Notes: generated by a model not told the origin, from the sequence alone. A DNA stretch of 64,000 bases from Limnephilus marmoratus (GCA_917880885.1 OU862933.1:8603452-8667451), one strand, 5' to 3'. Shown: positions 31,093 through 43,254, numbered from the stretch's first letter. Numbers and translations: made by a program.

Positions 31093-31560
31093 TAATAAAT
31101 ACGTTTACATTGTATACAGATGATGTATATCATAGTGACAATGAATTTCTTTGTCCAATTTGTTTTGCAACGAAAACCAAAAACATTTCGGAGAGATATT
31201 ACAACTACTGGAAGATAAATTATATTTCTTCCGTGTAATATCGTATATAATATAAGTGGTCATCATTTATTTATAAAAACTCACACAAATATTTTCATAG
31301 GAACAAAGCTGTCAGATCCTACAAAGATAAGAAAAAATTTTGTGGTTTTCAAATTTCGTTTTCTGAGTGGTCGCAATATAAAATAATGCGGTGCGTTTTT
31401 CACATAATGTCGGGAAATTTGTGCTTTTTAGACTGGCCACATTAAATAACTATTACTTTAGCCAAAGTATAACGGAAACAGCGCGTGGTGCTATTTAACA
31501 TCCTTGTTACTTTAACTGATGCTTTTTAATTTTAATTTATGATTTATTTCTGTAGAAACA
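31093..31560. other. AT-rich DNA, no recognised feature
   Basis: No coding frame or repeat family recognised. Confidence 0.45.
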
Positions 31561-31599
31561 GACAGCCCCTAGTTTATTTTTATTATTATTATTGTACAA

Positions 31600-32510
31600 C
31601 AGAATAATTCCAATTACAGTACAATTTAGTAACCCTATCAGCATTTAGGCAAGTGACTCTTCAATAATATTTTTAAGGCATATAAAGAACAGTCACTTAC
31701 ATCCAAATGGTTTGCAAATTCATTTAACAGCACCACTCCCCTCGTCATGCTATGCTTTGCCAAGACGTCTGTTCTGCCGTTCGGTACTTTAAATAAGTCA
31801 TGATGTCGACTTCGGCTGCAGTGGTCTGGTACATATAAGAGATGGGCTATCGATGAAATTGTTCCAAATTTTGAAAGACAAAATAGCAAGACTTGCTTTC
31901 CGTCTAGTTTCTAGAATTCTAGACTCACAGAATCAGTTTCCTCAAGTAAGTCAATATGGTGCATGAACCTTGGATAGGTTCCATGCTTCCGCATATAAAC
32001 ATACCTGAGGAATTTCTTCTGGATTTGCTCTAACATATCAATGTACTTCTGGTGGTACGGCCCAAACATCGCTCGCGTACACCAGCTTGCTTCTCAGTAT
32101 GCCATCAAATAATGCTAGCATAGCTTCTTGGTTATCAAACTGCTTACAAGTCCTTATGATGAACCCAAGAAGTTTGTAGCAAGACTGAGTGAGCTGCGAT
32201 ATATGGCAAGAGAATGTCAGTTCGGGATCAAAGACGACACCGAGATCTTTCACGGATTTTACACGTGATAACGTTTCGCCTTTTATTTTATAATCGTAAA
32301 CTATAATGTTTTTACAACGAGTGAAGGACATTGTGACACATTTCTTTGTATTAAAATCTAATTTGTTTGCCAACGACCATTCAGATAATGCATCTAGATC
32401 AGTTTGCATTTTAAAGCAATCTTATTGGCAGCTTATTTCCATCATAATTTTAAGGTCATCAGCAAATAGTAGACACATAGTTGTATTAAATAGCACGGCA
32501 TTTCTTTTAA
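31600..32510 (-). pseudogene. LINE fragment, same family as LINE X
   Basis: The minus strand from about 32500 reads TTMCLLFADDLKIMMEISCQ, a stop, then DCFKMQTDLDALSEWSLANK, FNTKKCVTMSFTRCKN, VKSVKDLGVVFDPELTFSCH and ILRSKLVYASDVWA. After frame changes it gives RHHDLFKVPNGRTDVLAKHS and MTRGVVLLNEFANHLDV. Each block has a counterpart in LINE X (15688-16477 and residues 280-300 of the fused ORF). It preserves the palm-to-thumb junction that insertion Y interrupts in X. At least one stop and two frame shifts. The 3' UTR ends near 31575. Confidence 0.8.
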
Positions 32511-32529
32511 AAATAAAGTAATTTTTCTC

Positions 32530-33095
32530 ATGATTAATGAGTTTTAAAACTGATTGAGCTCCCACCATTTACGATCGTATTTTACTTAACGTTCTTGGAT
32601 TTTACCTATAATTTTAGTAAACCCCGAGTGATCCAATTAAATAGTTTTGTTACAGTTAAAATGACAACGCTTCGGACTTCGCTTGTGCAGATTGTTCACT
32701 TCGTGTTATTGCATCATAAACAGAATTGTTTATTAGACACTTAAAACTTTTAGGTATGCTTAGGTGATGTTAGAACTATCGCGGAAATGTAATGTGACAA
32801 CATTACTTCCATTTATTGTTTTAATATCTTATTCAATTTGTGTAGGTGGGCGAATTTAAATCAATTTATCTCTATACTGTGATTAAAGCCGATTTAACTG
32901 ATGTTTCAAAATAAATATGGCGAACGGTGCCGATATTATATAGGTATCTTTATGGTGAGTACAGTATAATGTCAAATAACTAGAAAAGGCAACTTATCAC
33001 TTAAAAGGGTGTTCAGGATTTCAAAGTAAGGCCTAATATTTATGTCAATAAAGCCGAAATTAGCAGAGATTCAAGTAAAATTTTAAGTCCACATC
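32530..33095. other. AT-rich DNA, no recognised feature
   Basis: No coding signal or known repeat recognised. Confidence 0.45.
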
Positions 33096-33099
33096 TCTT

Positions 33100-33470
33100 G
33101 ATGCGTCAGCCAGTGAGACTATGGCATCACCAATTGGGGTGCGTTGTGAGGCTGAAGGTAGACGGGACGGGAAAGAGAGGAAGGAGAGGAAGGTGTGAAA
33201 GTACCTAGCTCTGGTCTGGTCACCAAACACGGCTGAAGCCATTTCAAGCAACGTTTCAATTCTGAATGATGGTCTTGCACCAGGGCGATATTTGTAGTAT
33301 GTTTTACTCTAGAACGTACCGCAAATACACTATGTATTATTATATCTGAATTAATTGTGAAATAATACAAATTAATCAAATAAAATTTATTTGCGCACGC
33401 CGGATTTCGATCCCTTAGGTGACCTTAGGATTGCGAGTCAAGAGCCTTACCCCTTAACCACGGAGGCAGT
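33100..33470 (-). mobile_element. SINE B copy
   Basis: Minus strand: the tRNA-like head TGCCTCCGTGGTTAAGGGGT, a decayed B box (GGGATCGAAATCC), then AAATAAATTTTATTTGATTA, ATCGCCCTGGTGCAAGACCA, AACGTTGCTTGAAATGGCTT and CCAATTGGTGATGCCATAGT. Matches the near-full-length copy at 55.56-56.0 kb block for block. Confidence 0.75.
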
Positions 33471-33510
33471 CAAATATATATTTGGAGTGCGTCTTTAGAT
33501 TGGTCGTAGA

Positions 33511-33942
33511 TTTTTTTTAACATTCTCTCCACATAGGAGGCTCTGAGGAAAAAAATACCTTTAACACTATGACATCTTTGGGGATATTGTGTGGCGGGTC
33601 TTTTTAGGGAAAAGAAGGAGAGAAAGTTCTGGGGAGGAAAAGGTTATGGGGTTGGTAATAATCTGGGATGAATGTGTTCAGGAGTAAAGAATGTATGAAT
33701 CTATCCCATCGAGAGCTGGAGAGGTCAAAAGGTCTCCCTAAACCAGTCTCTCCCGATCCGTTCCGCCACGCAGTAGGAGGGTAAAAGCATCCGCCGCCAA
33801 GACCTAGACAAACCTCACTCCCATGTACCTGGACACTTCTACTAAGTCACCAAATGTAGAGAACCACTTGGGGTGACCTATGGCAGGGGTGTTATCCAAC
33901 AAATGGTTCCCGGGGCAGCCGTACCCATACTCGCCTCCCAAA
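33511..33942 (-). mobile_element. Repeat A copy, near full length
   Basis: The T run at 33511-33518 is the A tail on the minus strand. Then come the CCACATAGGAGGCTCTGAGG, TCTCCCGATCCGTTCCGCCA and AGACCTAGACAAACCTCACT landmarks and the G+C-rich head GGTTCCCGGGGCAGCCGTAC. Confidence 0.8.
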
Positions 33943-34252
33943 TAGAAAGGTCTAAATGTTATGAATTTAATGCAACTGTTACGCGTGTATTTAAAGGGAT
34001 AGGTTTTTAAGTAACATATACACATTATTAGACAGATTTAGCATTATTTAGTGTGCGTACTTACTACAAATATTTACATAATAATTGTGGGATTGACAAT
34101 TGCATATTGGCCAAAAAAACGTAGATTAACCCCAATAGTTAAAAAAGTAATATACTTTTCAAACTAGGAAAAATTTTCTGGTGAAAAATATATTTTTTTG
34201 GGTAGATAGGTACTTAATCGCTTGGCGCTTCTAGAAACATCAATCAATAATT

Positions 34253-34440
34253 TCATTGGAAAGGGTAGGCAGACTGGACCGACCGCCAAACAACTCGGTC
34301 TTGGCACACACTCCTTGCTTCATTCGCATCCACACATCGTCTCATACAAACTCTTCTATTTTTCTGACTCTTGACCTGGCCCGACTCAAGTTTCTGATTC
34401 AATTGATCGTACCATATCTTCCTCGGACGATCCCGAAACC
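34253..34440 (-). pseudogene. LINE C-terminal fragment
   Basis: Minus strand: WFRDRPRKIWYDQLNQKL, VKSQKNRRVCMRRCVDANEA and RSVCQDRVVWRSVQSAYP, then a TGA at 34253-34255. The PRKxWxDQ ... EARxxCQDRxxWR pattern is the conserved C-terminus of LINE polymerases of the RTE/I type. The upstream frame is open only for about 60 residues. 5'-truncated remnant. Confidence 0.6.
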
Positions 34441-34619
34441 ACCAACCATTTTAAAACTGCCCGTTTTGATTGAGTCGCTGCATATAACATACCTACTCTA
34501 TATTCAGTTGGAGAGAACGACAAAGGGAAATAATATTGAACTTATTACAAAAAATAAAGAACTTGTTTCGGCATCGAAACGCGATTTGTCTTCCTTCAGT
34601 AGGTAATATCTTTACTGTG

Positions 34620-35870
34620 TTTTATTGCTCGATATCGGAAATATTATTGCATCGACTTTTTACGTACAAAAATCGAATTGCGGCCGCAGTCTAAGTGAAA
34701 TAAATCTCCAGACACATCCTCCGTATGCGAATAAATATTTATTACAAAAATTCTCCAACTATGAATGAAATTAATCATTGGAAGAGATCTTGATGGTTAA
34801 TCTTACTTTTGCCAGAAGAGCGGGGAGCAGGTTGCATTGGACCAAGGCTGCTTCCTTTAGATTCGTATAATAATCGTCTTGAAGCCTGATGCATTATGGA
34901 TTTATTTGAGAATTCTGCTTCCCTCGAAGAAATAAACGAGAATAGTTTCTCAGATGTAGGAATTTTCTCCGTTACAAAGTGGAATCCGTTTCATTAATGA
35001 GCACTATGCTTTTCAGGAATGTGGCTCCTGATAACGAGATCATTCCGATACTGTGGTTAAACAATTAATTGTTCTGTGACTCTTTTATTGGTAGAGAGTC
35101 GTGGATCGATTCGAGAACTGCGGCACAGATAAAATAATCGATACCTAAGCTGATTTTTGTGCACGAATTTAAAGACAGGACGACGCGATGCAAAACATTT
35201 ATCAAAGAACCCTGTTTAATGGCTATTTTAGCCTGTAACAACAAATTCTACTTTAAATAGAAGCTGGAGCACTTTAAAATATAGATGACGTTATTGAATT
35301 ATATTTAGAGTAACTAACTACGTTTAATTTTATAACCACGGTTTTTTCGTCTCAATTCACACGTGTGTTATTTATTGAAAGCACCAATCTCTAATCTTCA
35401 ATTTTTTCTTCCAATTCTCTTTTTCTTCCGGTCAGTAAACATAGCTGAAACCAATTAGCAACCAACGTTTCAAAAATCTGTAAAAAAGTTTCAATGAAGC
35501 GAGTGTCTTCTACACAGAGATGAGATGCAAATTTTGTAAAGTTCTCCAAATTGTTGATGCGAAAAAATAGGGTTTAAACTCGTGAATTCAGGGTTCATTG
35601 CAAAAGGGGATTACCGGTGCTATAAATGCAGTATTATTTACTTACTTTCTTTCACTTCTCATTATAATTTTATAAATGTTATATGGCTGACAGATTATTG
35701 CACTCACCGCTCTGTTCAGCTGAATAAACAAATTAGGTACATTATTATTATAAAATCGACATGTTTCATGAGCTATGCTCACTTCTTCAGGATTCACTTA
35801 AAACTAATTATAAATAAAAGACATAGACAACAATGTAAATGGAAAGGTGAAAATGGGAAGAGGGGTAGTA
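34620..35870. other. Non-repetitive-looking DNA, no gene recognised
   Basis: Moderate G+C patches (34680-34760, 34800-35000) but no convincing reading frame or splice structure. Could be host intergenic or intronic DNA. Confidence 0.4.
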
Positions 35871-35872
35871 GG

Positions 35873-36622
35873 GCATATACTAATACGCGAAAACGAGATT
35901 CGAGACCTTGGCGTGATTTTTGAAGCAAATCTCACATATCAGACATCGTCTCCCGCGCCAACAAAATGCTCGGATTTGTTCTTCGTAATGCGAGATCATT
36001 TACTAATGGAATTGCAATAAAAAGAACATATGAAGCACTTGTCCGCAGCATCCTGGAATACAGCTCCATTATTTGGGCACCCTCTAAACAAAACCATATC
36101 CTAGAAATAGAAAAAGTACAAAAAAGGTTTATGCGTTACCTTTATAAGAGGGAATATACATACTACCCATTCCTGTATCCATCGTTGTTCTTAACAGGAA
36201 TGCTCGATCTAAATACCTTAGAAGCCCGCCAAAAAATATTTGTGGAGAAACATTTTTTTAAGCTGATCTCCGGTACTGTACTGAATCCACCTATGTTGAA
36301 GGAGATTAACCTATATTATGTCCCTAACGCTTATACTCGTGGGAGATCCCACACACTTTTTTATGCTCCGAAAGTGAGAACTTCTTCATTTCAGAATGCC
36401 CCATTAAATAGAGCAATTCAACTGCTTAACGATTCTGCATTGAGCATTGACATCTTCAATGTTACCTATAGAGAGTTCAGTAACTATCTTTTGACATACG
36501 TCTCAACATAGTGAAACTGCCCCCTTGGCCTTTGTTTTCTCTTATATTTTGTAATCTTCTCCGTAATAATTTGGTGTATAACTGTTTTATGGAGAACCTG
36601 AAAAAATAAATAAATAAATAAC
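35873..36622 (+). pseudogene. LINE 3' fragment, thumb to C-terminus
   Basis: Reads IRDLGVIFEANLTYQT, a small frame change, then MLGFVLRNARSFTNGIAIKR, YEALVRSILEYSSIIWAPSK and VQKRFMRYLYKREYTYYPFL. It continues open to a TAG at 36509-36511 (FSNYLLTYVST). These are the blocks that follow the palm in the jockey/CR1-like LINEs of this window. The 3' UTR ends with AATAAATAAATAAATAA at 36607-36622. No palm; 5'-truncated. The 182-codon open frame suggests a relatively recent insertion. Confidence 0.78.
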
Positions 36623-36689
36623 AATAAATAATTTACAAATGTAACAAGTTTAATAATGGGTCATTTAAAAACAATTTTAGATTGTTGAT

Positions 36690-37380
36690 AACCAGCTTTT
36701 TCCCGCGGCTTCGCTCGCATGGTATTAGGGGATTGCCAATCCGCCTCCTCCACCTTCCCTCTCCCCATTCCACTCCCCCCATCAACCCCCCTCCTCCCTT
36801 CTCCTCCACCCACCCCTCCCCCCACTCCACTCCCTCCATCAACCCCCCTCCCCCCCTTCCCCTTCACCGACCCCTCCTCCCACTCCTCCCCCCTCCACCT
36901 TCCCTCTCCCCACTCCACTCATCCATCAACCCACCTCTCCCTCCCCCTCCTTCTCTACCGACCCCTCCCCCACCCTATACCCCTCCCCGCTCCACCTCCC
37001 CCCACCTTACACTACCCCTCCCCATTCCCCTTCCTTCCCTCCCTCCTCTCCCACTCCACTCCGCCTCCTCCACATTCCCTCTCTTCACTCCACTCCCCCC
37101 ATCAACCCCCTCCCGCTCTCCCTCCACCGACCTCACCCCTCACCCCATACTCCTCTACATTCCCTCTCCCCATACCACTCCCCCCATCAACCCCCTTCCC
37201 CCCACCCCCTACACCTCCCCACACCCTCCCATCACCCCCCCCCCCCCCTCCCCACGCCCCCTTCTCACCTCTCGCATTCCACACATTCATTCCCGATACG
37301 TTTAGTTTTCAAACTCCTCGCGTGCCAGCTATTATATTTTTTTATACAATTTCATAATTCCAGAACTCAACCGTAGTTGA
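36690..37380 (+). mobile_element. Family P retroposon with about 520-bp polypyrimidine tract
   Basis: The head is AACCAGCTTTTTCCCGCGGC, TTCGCTCGCATGGTATTAGG. Then 36742-37262 is almost entirely C and T on the plus strand, with repeated CCACTCCACTCCCCCCATCA units. The 3' segment ACACATTCATTCCCGATACG ... CATAATTCCAGAACTCA matches 22.71-22.80 kb. Proline/serine-rich and glycine-rich reading frames here are artefacts. Confidence 0.75.
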
Positions 37381-37812
37381 ACAAAATAACGAACAAAAAA
37401 AAGAATTATCCAATTTGGTGCAGTCGTTGGGATTTATGCGCGTACATATATTTCGGTGATTCATTTAGAGATAGTTATTAAGGACGACGCCAACAAAGGA
37501 CTCTTTTTAGGGTGAATTTCCTAATTAAAAAAAAAAAAAACGTCGTTCCAAGGTGACAATTGGTTTTGCTTTTTTTCTGACGTTTGCAATAAATCGATTT
37601 TGTTAGGGACAGAAAACGTATGATAAATAATTTCATAACGCCAGAGATTACTCATAACGCCAGAGCTTACCAATATGTATACCCTGTAGTACTCGCAAAT
37701 AATGTAGATTTCTATTAGTGAAAGAATTTTTAAAATCCATTCAGTAGTTTTTGCGTGAAAGAGTAACAATCATACATCCATACAAACTTTCGCCTTTGTA
37801 ATATTAGTAGGA
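37381..37812 (+). mobile_element. Retroposon 3' ends (insect RTE-type)
   Basis: TTTATGCGCGTACATATATT at 37433 and, at 37733-37812, CCATTCAGTAGTTTTTGCGT, GTAACAATCATACATCCATA and TTTGTAATATTAGTAGGAT. This last series is the familiar 3' end of short insect retroposons. No ORF. Confidence 0.5.
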
Positions 37813-39195
37813 TATTCATATTCGCATTCACGCTCCTTCTGATTTTTAAGATTTCCAATTTGGCCAAATGAGCACTTTTAAAAATTATAATGCAATAACT
37901 CAAAATTATCAAAAATAATGTGACTTGTCTCCAACAAATGATTGGCAAACTCCGAGAAACTATTATTGTTTAAACATATCATAAATATGTTCCACTATCC
38001 TTATTTCAAAATTTCTCTAAGTTTATATAAAAGAAACCACAATTATTACACTTCAATTTATAGATTCCAGTTTTTTTTTCAATTTTTGAATCTTTATCCT
38101 TATTATTTTGCATGTAATTTTTATGTTTTTTATTTGCACAAAATACAGGACGAATTTAATTTGGTATATTCTTTGTTAAGGAATTATAAATTTAATTATT
38201 AAAAAAAAAAAATTAACCTCCATTTATTCTATTCCTGATCATTTTGCACAGGACGTTGCATATATGATTTAAGGAATTTATTCTTGTATTTTTTTTAAGG
38301 ATCATTTCAATTAAATTACTGTTCTATTATTAATTGCATTTTTTAAATAAGATTGAGTTCTATTAAGATATTACTGTACATTAATTAAATCTATAAATCA
38401 TAGAATAGAAAGCTGATTTTTTTTTTGAGAAATTGGATGATGTGATGTGTTGTGTTTTATTATATTAAATGCTGCCCATTCTTGTAATGCCTCTAGTGTT
38501 ATTACCTGATATTGATAGTGTTGTTGCCTCTAACATTACTCTAATTTTTACTATTAATTTTAATAGGCCTTTTCCAGACCGACGATCCACTTCCCTTGCA
38601 AGCAGATTTTCATAACGATCATCAAAGACAAGCGCCTAGACAAGTTTTTACGCAATATTGTCGCATTAAATAATACGTTACGATGAGTAATTTCAAAAAC
38701 GTCATAGTCGCAATAAATAACGATTTTGCTTTGTAGAAACGATACGACGTAAAAATGTGAAGTAAAGAACAGCAATAAAGGGATCGATAAAATGTAGAAC
38801 TTTTATATAGTAGAGCTTTGAATCGAGGAATTTAGCAGATGTTACGAGCGTTATAATCTACTTGCTCTGTTCGAGGTTATATATTATGTATCTGTAACAA
38901 GTATGAAGTGGAAAAAGTGCTAACTTTTATGATGGTGTCCTCAGTACCTAAAGATATTGGTTAACGGTTTACGTACCTTCTTTGAATCAAATAGAGCGGG
39001 TTCGATTAATGACAAAGTGATTGGAATTTTTCTGTCTGAGTGAACCAAAAAGCTTTATTCTTTTAAAGAGTCTATTTATTTATACTTACAGTCTTGATGT
39101 GTTCAGAAAAACATTTATGAGATCTTATATGAAAGAGTTAAAACAGAATTTATACATGTCATAATGCTTAAAAATAATTTTGTTAGAAACCAGAT
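37813..39195. other. AT-rich DNA, no gene recognised
   Basis: A G+C-richer stretch at 38565-38720 has open frames on both strands but no recognisable motif. Nothing else identified. Confidence 0.4.
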
Positions 39196-39198
39196 ACT

Positions 39199-39928
39199 GC
39201 TGCCCGGGTAACTATTTATTGGATAACCAACACCTCTGCCACAGATCACCAAGTGAGTGATTGGTTACGTTTGGTGATTTTGTAGCAGTTAGCTACCTGC
39301 TTCAAGAATTACAAAGTGCCTACCCTGAAGATTGCATGGTCGCAACGTGGTTACTTGAGAATACTAGAAGCCGCTCGTTACCTTTTGGGAGCTAAGGGCT
39401 TTGGCTTGTAACAAACTTCAGTGAGATTCAGGCCAGCTAATAGGAAGGTGCATATGTCGCGGAGGACGCACAATGGCGGACTACAGCATAACGTGAATCA
39501 CTTTTATTTATTAGTTTATTACCTTTTGGTTTAATTCATTTTCAATTTCTACTTGTCATATTTAAATTCAAAATCGTCTGGCGCCCTATAACTGTAATCT
39601 TAATATGAACCATCCATAAAACATGTGACATTTTATGACTTATCTTGGCAATCTTCTGGGTAGGCACTTTGTAATTCTTGAAGCAGGCAGTAACTAACTG
39701 CCACAACTTAGCAGGGGTGCACGGGTTCGTGGTGAAGTTTTTCTGGGACCAGCTGCGTAGGTGGAATGGATTCATACGGTCGTTATTCCTGGACATACCC
39801 ACCCCTGATATATTTTTTCTTCCTAGATATAGAACCTCCTCTCGTTTCTTTCCTAAAAAAACTGCATCCCCAGACATGCCCTGAGGGGAATTTTTTTTCT
39901 TAGGTACTCCTCTGTGGAACTAATTAAC
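39199..39928 (+). mobile_element. Repeat A copy split by a MITE
   Basis: The left part 39199-39279 (TTGGATAACCAACACCTCTG ... GTTACGTTTGGTGATTT) and right part 39707-39928 (TTAGCAGGGGTGCACGGGTT ... CTCTGTGGAACTAATTAAC) are consecutive in other copies. The central A segment with CTCACTGCAGTG-like sequence is also partly deleted. Confidence 0.75.
39280..39706. mobile_element. MITE inserted in repeat A, about 46-bp inverted ends
   Basis: The inverted arms share TGCTTCAAGAATTACAAAGT and GCCTACCC with AGAAGATTGC at both ends (39290-39343, 39645-39698). It interrupts repeat A exactly at the GTGATT/CTTAGC junction. TSD not resolved; no ORF. Confidence 0.7.
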
Positions 39929-39944
39929 TAAAAAATGGTACTGA

Positions 39945-40195
39945 CTATTTTTGAAGTAAAACTTCTTTATGCACGCTTGATTTGTGAGGTAAGCTGGTGA
40001 ATGCGTGACGAGAGCGTTACGAAAATGTGATCGGGCGAGGTGAACGGTCGGGTCTTTACGCACGCTTGACTTGGGGAGTAAGCTGGTGAATGCGTAACGA
40101 GAGCGTTATGAAAAGTGTGATCGGGCGAGGCCAACGGAAATTGAGAGGGAGATATAAGTCAGTGAAGTTTGTCTAAAGCACACTCGTTTTTTTTT
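39945..40195. mobile_element. Family E MITE, copy 2 (internally duplicated)
   Basis: Begins TTTTTGAAGTAAAACTTCTT as at 3852. An 80-bp unit (ACGCACGCTTGACTTGGGGA ... GTGATCGGGCGAGG) is present twice (39970 and 40055). It ends GTCTAAAGCACACTCGTTTT as at 4150. Confidence 0.6.
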
Positions 40196-40346
40196 TAAGA
40201 AATAAATTCCACCAACGGTGACTCCTGGCGATGTGTAAAATGTTGTAAAATTGCATATACAAAACTATTTTACATTCCATTTCTGTGTGTAGCTTTTCAG
40301 CGTCATTTTTAACATTAAAAATATAACAATCACAATTATACAGTAT

Positions 40347-41066
40347 AACTAGCTGATCCGGCGAACTTCGTACCGCCTCAGAATCAAAAACTGTTGTCAA
40401 CTTATTAGCTGAATTGATCTAAATTGTTTCTCCCTGCGTATCCTTTCCCCTCTCGCGTTCCCTCTCCCTCTCCCCACTCCACTTCTCCCCTTCCCCCGTT
40501 CCGCTAACCCCCCTTCCTGAGTTCCTTTCCCCCCTCCCCCCTCCCCCTCCCCCCTCCCCCCTTTCCCCTTACCCCCATCCCCTTCCCCCTCCCCCCTCCC
40601 CCCGCCCTCCTCCCTCCTCACCCCTCCCCCCCCTCCCCCCTCCCCCTTCCCCCCCTCCCCTCTCCCCCCCCCTCCCCCCTCCCCCCTCCCCCCTCCCCCC
40701 TCCCTCCCCCCTCCCTCCACCATCCCCCCTCCCCCATCCCCCCCTCTCCCCCCTCCCTTCTCCCCCCTCCCCCTCCCCCTCCCCCCCTTTCCCCCCTCCC
40801 CGGTTCACAGTTCAATATTATACCCCTTACAATATTGCTGCAGTTCTTTCAAAATAGGAGAATTCGTTCCATACAAAATGTATGGGGAAAATAATTTTCT
40901 TCGGAGTGTAACACCCTTTACTTTTAGGGGTATGAAAAATAGATGTTGGTCGATTCTCAGACCTACCAGATAAGCACACAAAATTTCATCAAAATTGGTC
41001 CAGCCGTTTCGGAAGAGTATGGTAACAAACACCGTGGCACGAGAATTTTATATATTAGATAGATTA
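40347..41066 (+). mobile_element. Retroposon with about 360-bp polypyrimidine tract (family P-like), copy 4
   Basis: The head is AACTAGCTGATCCGGCGAAC, TTCGTACCGCC. 40430-40800 is a C-dominated tract. The body has CAAAATTTCATCAAAATTGG and TCCAGCCGTTTCGGAAGAGT, and the end is ACGAGAATTTTATATATTAG. The end is the usual terminus of a widespread insect retroposon group. Glycine-rich antisense frames are artefacts. Confidence 0.65.
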
Positions 41067-41561
41067 TCCCATATTTTTCAAATTCAAAAAATGCTTATTA
41101 TCGGGCGAAGCTGAAGAATCAATCAATTCATATTATTATTATTACTAGTGTATTTATAAATTCATATACAATATCTATATCTATCCAAAATCTATTTAGC
41201 TATTGGATTCCTTCTATATACGATATGCTGAATTCAGACCTGGCGTAGTTGTTTATGTGAATGTTATATGATAATTATTTATTGATTAACCCAACTGACC
41301 CCTGAATTAATTCATCGCTATGAACCTGCATTTCACCCGGATTCCAGATTGTACTGAAATATTATCTCGATTAATCGTTTGCCTATTAAATTTTGTAAAT
41401 TACAGACGCACGCTTATAGTTAAATTCTTAACTTAATCAAATAAAGTCACACATTTATACTGCGCATAGACATTTGCGCTGTATGATAAAAATTAATAAG
41501 TCTCAACAATCTTACAAATCTGTGCAATAATTATGCAGTCACATTGAGTCGTTCAATTTCT

Positions 41562-42080
41562 ATATCCGCTATATCAACTTTCACTGATTCGGAACAAACC
41601 GCAAAACACTATCACATCTCTAGCGTAAATAAAATATAGTTTTTTTTTTTTAATTTTATATAATGAATTGGATAAGTATACAATCGAAAAGTATTCATTT
41701 TTCAATGTATTATGTCTAGAAATATTTAAGTAATTTGGATAAATAAAATGGATATAGCGGATTTGATACTCATTAGGTGATTTGTATGGAATATAGAAGC
41801 TTTTGAAACTCAACTGGTTTGAGGGGCGTGTTTCTACACCCGCCATCTTGGAAAAATAACTGCTCGTGATTGGTTGAATTCCGATATAGCGGGTTTTGAT
41901 AGTAACTTCTTGAATGATATAGCGGCTTTTGTTTCTCACTCGAAGTTTTAACATTGTTTTTGGCCGTGATAAGGGAGATTTTGAAACTCAATTTTAGGTT
42001 AGTCTTGTTCCTCGCAAAAATGTAAACAAGATATCATACTCAGATCATTTTGTCAAAAATCGGATATAGCGGGTTTTGAA
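41562..42080. repeat. Cluster of GATATAGCGG motifs, possible MITE
   Basis: GATATAGCGGNTTTTG occurs at about 41753, 41882, 41918 and 42063, with an inverted version (TATATCCGCTATATC) at 41561. Outer flanks ATTGAGTCGTTCAATTTC and GAAATTATAGGACTCAAT are roughly inverted, suggesting a non-autonomous DNA element of about 560 bp with subterminal repeats. Confidence 0.45.
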
Positions 42081-42146
42081 ATTATAGGACTCAATTGATG
42101 TAGTGAGTTTTTTCGATATTATTAATGGAATTTTCCTAGTCTAACT

Positions 42147-42472
42147 ATAGGGTGAAGTTTGTCCAGGTCTTGGCGGCGGATGAGTCTGCCCACCTGCTGC
42201 ATGGTAGGCCGGATCGGGCGAGAATTGTTGAGGGAATCCTTCTGACATCTCCAGCCTTACTCTTTCGGAACATCATCTTACACCGCAGTGAGAGGGACGG
42301 GTTCATACGTCCGTCACTCCTGGACATACTGACCCCCAGATTCCTACCCACCCCTCATATTCTTTTCCTTCCCAGAACTTCCTTTCCTAAAAAAACCGCC
42401 CACACACAGCATCCCCAAAGATGTCATAGGTCCTGAGGGGAATTATTTTCTTCGGGGCCTAAATATGAGAAA
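42147..42472 (+). mobile_element. Repeat A copy (middle and 3' half)
   Basis: GTGAAGTTTGTCCAGGTCTT, TGCTGCATGGTAGGCCGGAT, CACCGCAGTGAGAGGGACGG, GACCCCCAGATTCCTACCCA and ACACAGCATCCCCAAAGATG. All match other repeat A copies in order. Confidence 0.8.
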
Positions 42473-42601
42473 AAATGCTTTCTCAAGAACTACAACATAT
42501 ATTTCGCCTCTCTGGGTTGGGAAAAGTCCAGTAAAATATGGGGAAAAAAAGATTTTTATTTTTTATGTAAATACCACACAACAGTCCTAACTACTCCTAA
42601 T

Positions 42602-42960
42602 AGCCTAGAGCCAGTGCGACTATGCCATCCCCAATTGGGGTATGTTTTAGTGGGGAGGGAAATGAGATAGGGAAGAGGTAGATGGGGACGTACCTGGCTA
42701 TTCAGATCTAGGTACCAAACTTGGCTAAAGCCACTTAAAGCAACGTTTCAATTCTAAATTGTGGTCTTACACCAGGGCGATACTCGACTGTGGTCTTCCT
42801 CTCTGGAACGTTCAGCAAATATACCTTATATTTTTTTAAATGATTAAAATGCGTAAACAAAAATCAATCAAATAAAATTTACTTGAGCACGCCGGAATTT
42901 GAACCCACGACCTCCGGATCGCTAGTCGAGAGGTTTGTCCCTCGACCACGGAGGGCATTT
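42602..42960 (-). mobile_element. SINE B copy, near full length
   Basis: Minus strand: head CCTCCGTGGTCGAGGGACAA, B box GTGGGTTCAAATTCC, AAGTAAATTTTATTTGATTG, ATCGCCCTGGTGTAAGACCA, AACGTTGCTTTAAGTGGCTT and CCCAATTGGGGATGGCATAG. tRNA-derived promoter region visible. Confidence 0.8.
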
Positions 42961-43254
42961 ATATAATTACAATTCATACCATTTTAAATTTGTGTGCACA
43001 TGTTTCGATACTACGAATATTTTTTAAAATTCTAAAAATATCAGCCCAATTATTCAAGATCTATGGTCAAAGGTAATCAAAATTGGTTTTTTGCAAATAA
43101 CTCGATTCCGCCCGCGAAAAAGGTGCAACAATGTAACGCCGTATAAATAATACTGTTTTCTCAAATATATACTTTCCAAATATACAAAATAACAATACAA
43201 TGACAACCAGCAGAGGATTATGCTATTAAATTACACGATTGTAAAGGAAAAGAC

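Noticed and set aside
36682..37357. Two open frames of more than 200 codons, proline/serine-rich
   Set aside because: They follow from a C/T-only tract with no stop codons possible in most frames; composition artefact.
40397..40815. Glycine-rich minus-strand frames
   Set aside because: Antisense of a C-dominated tract.
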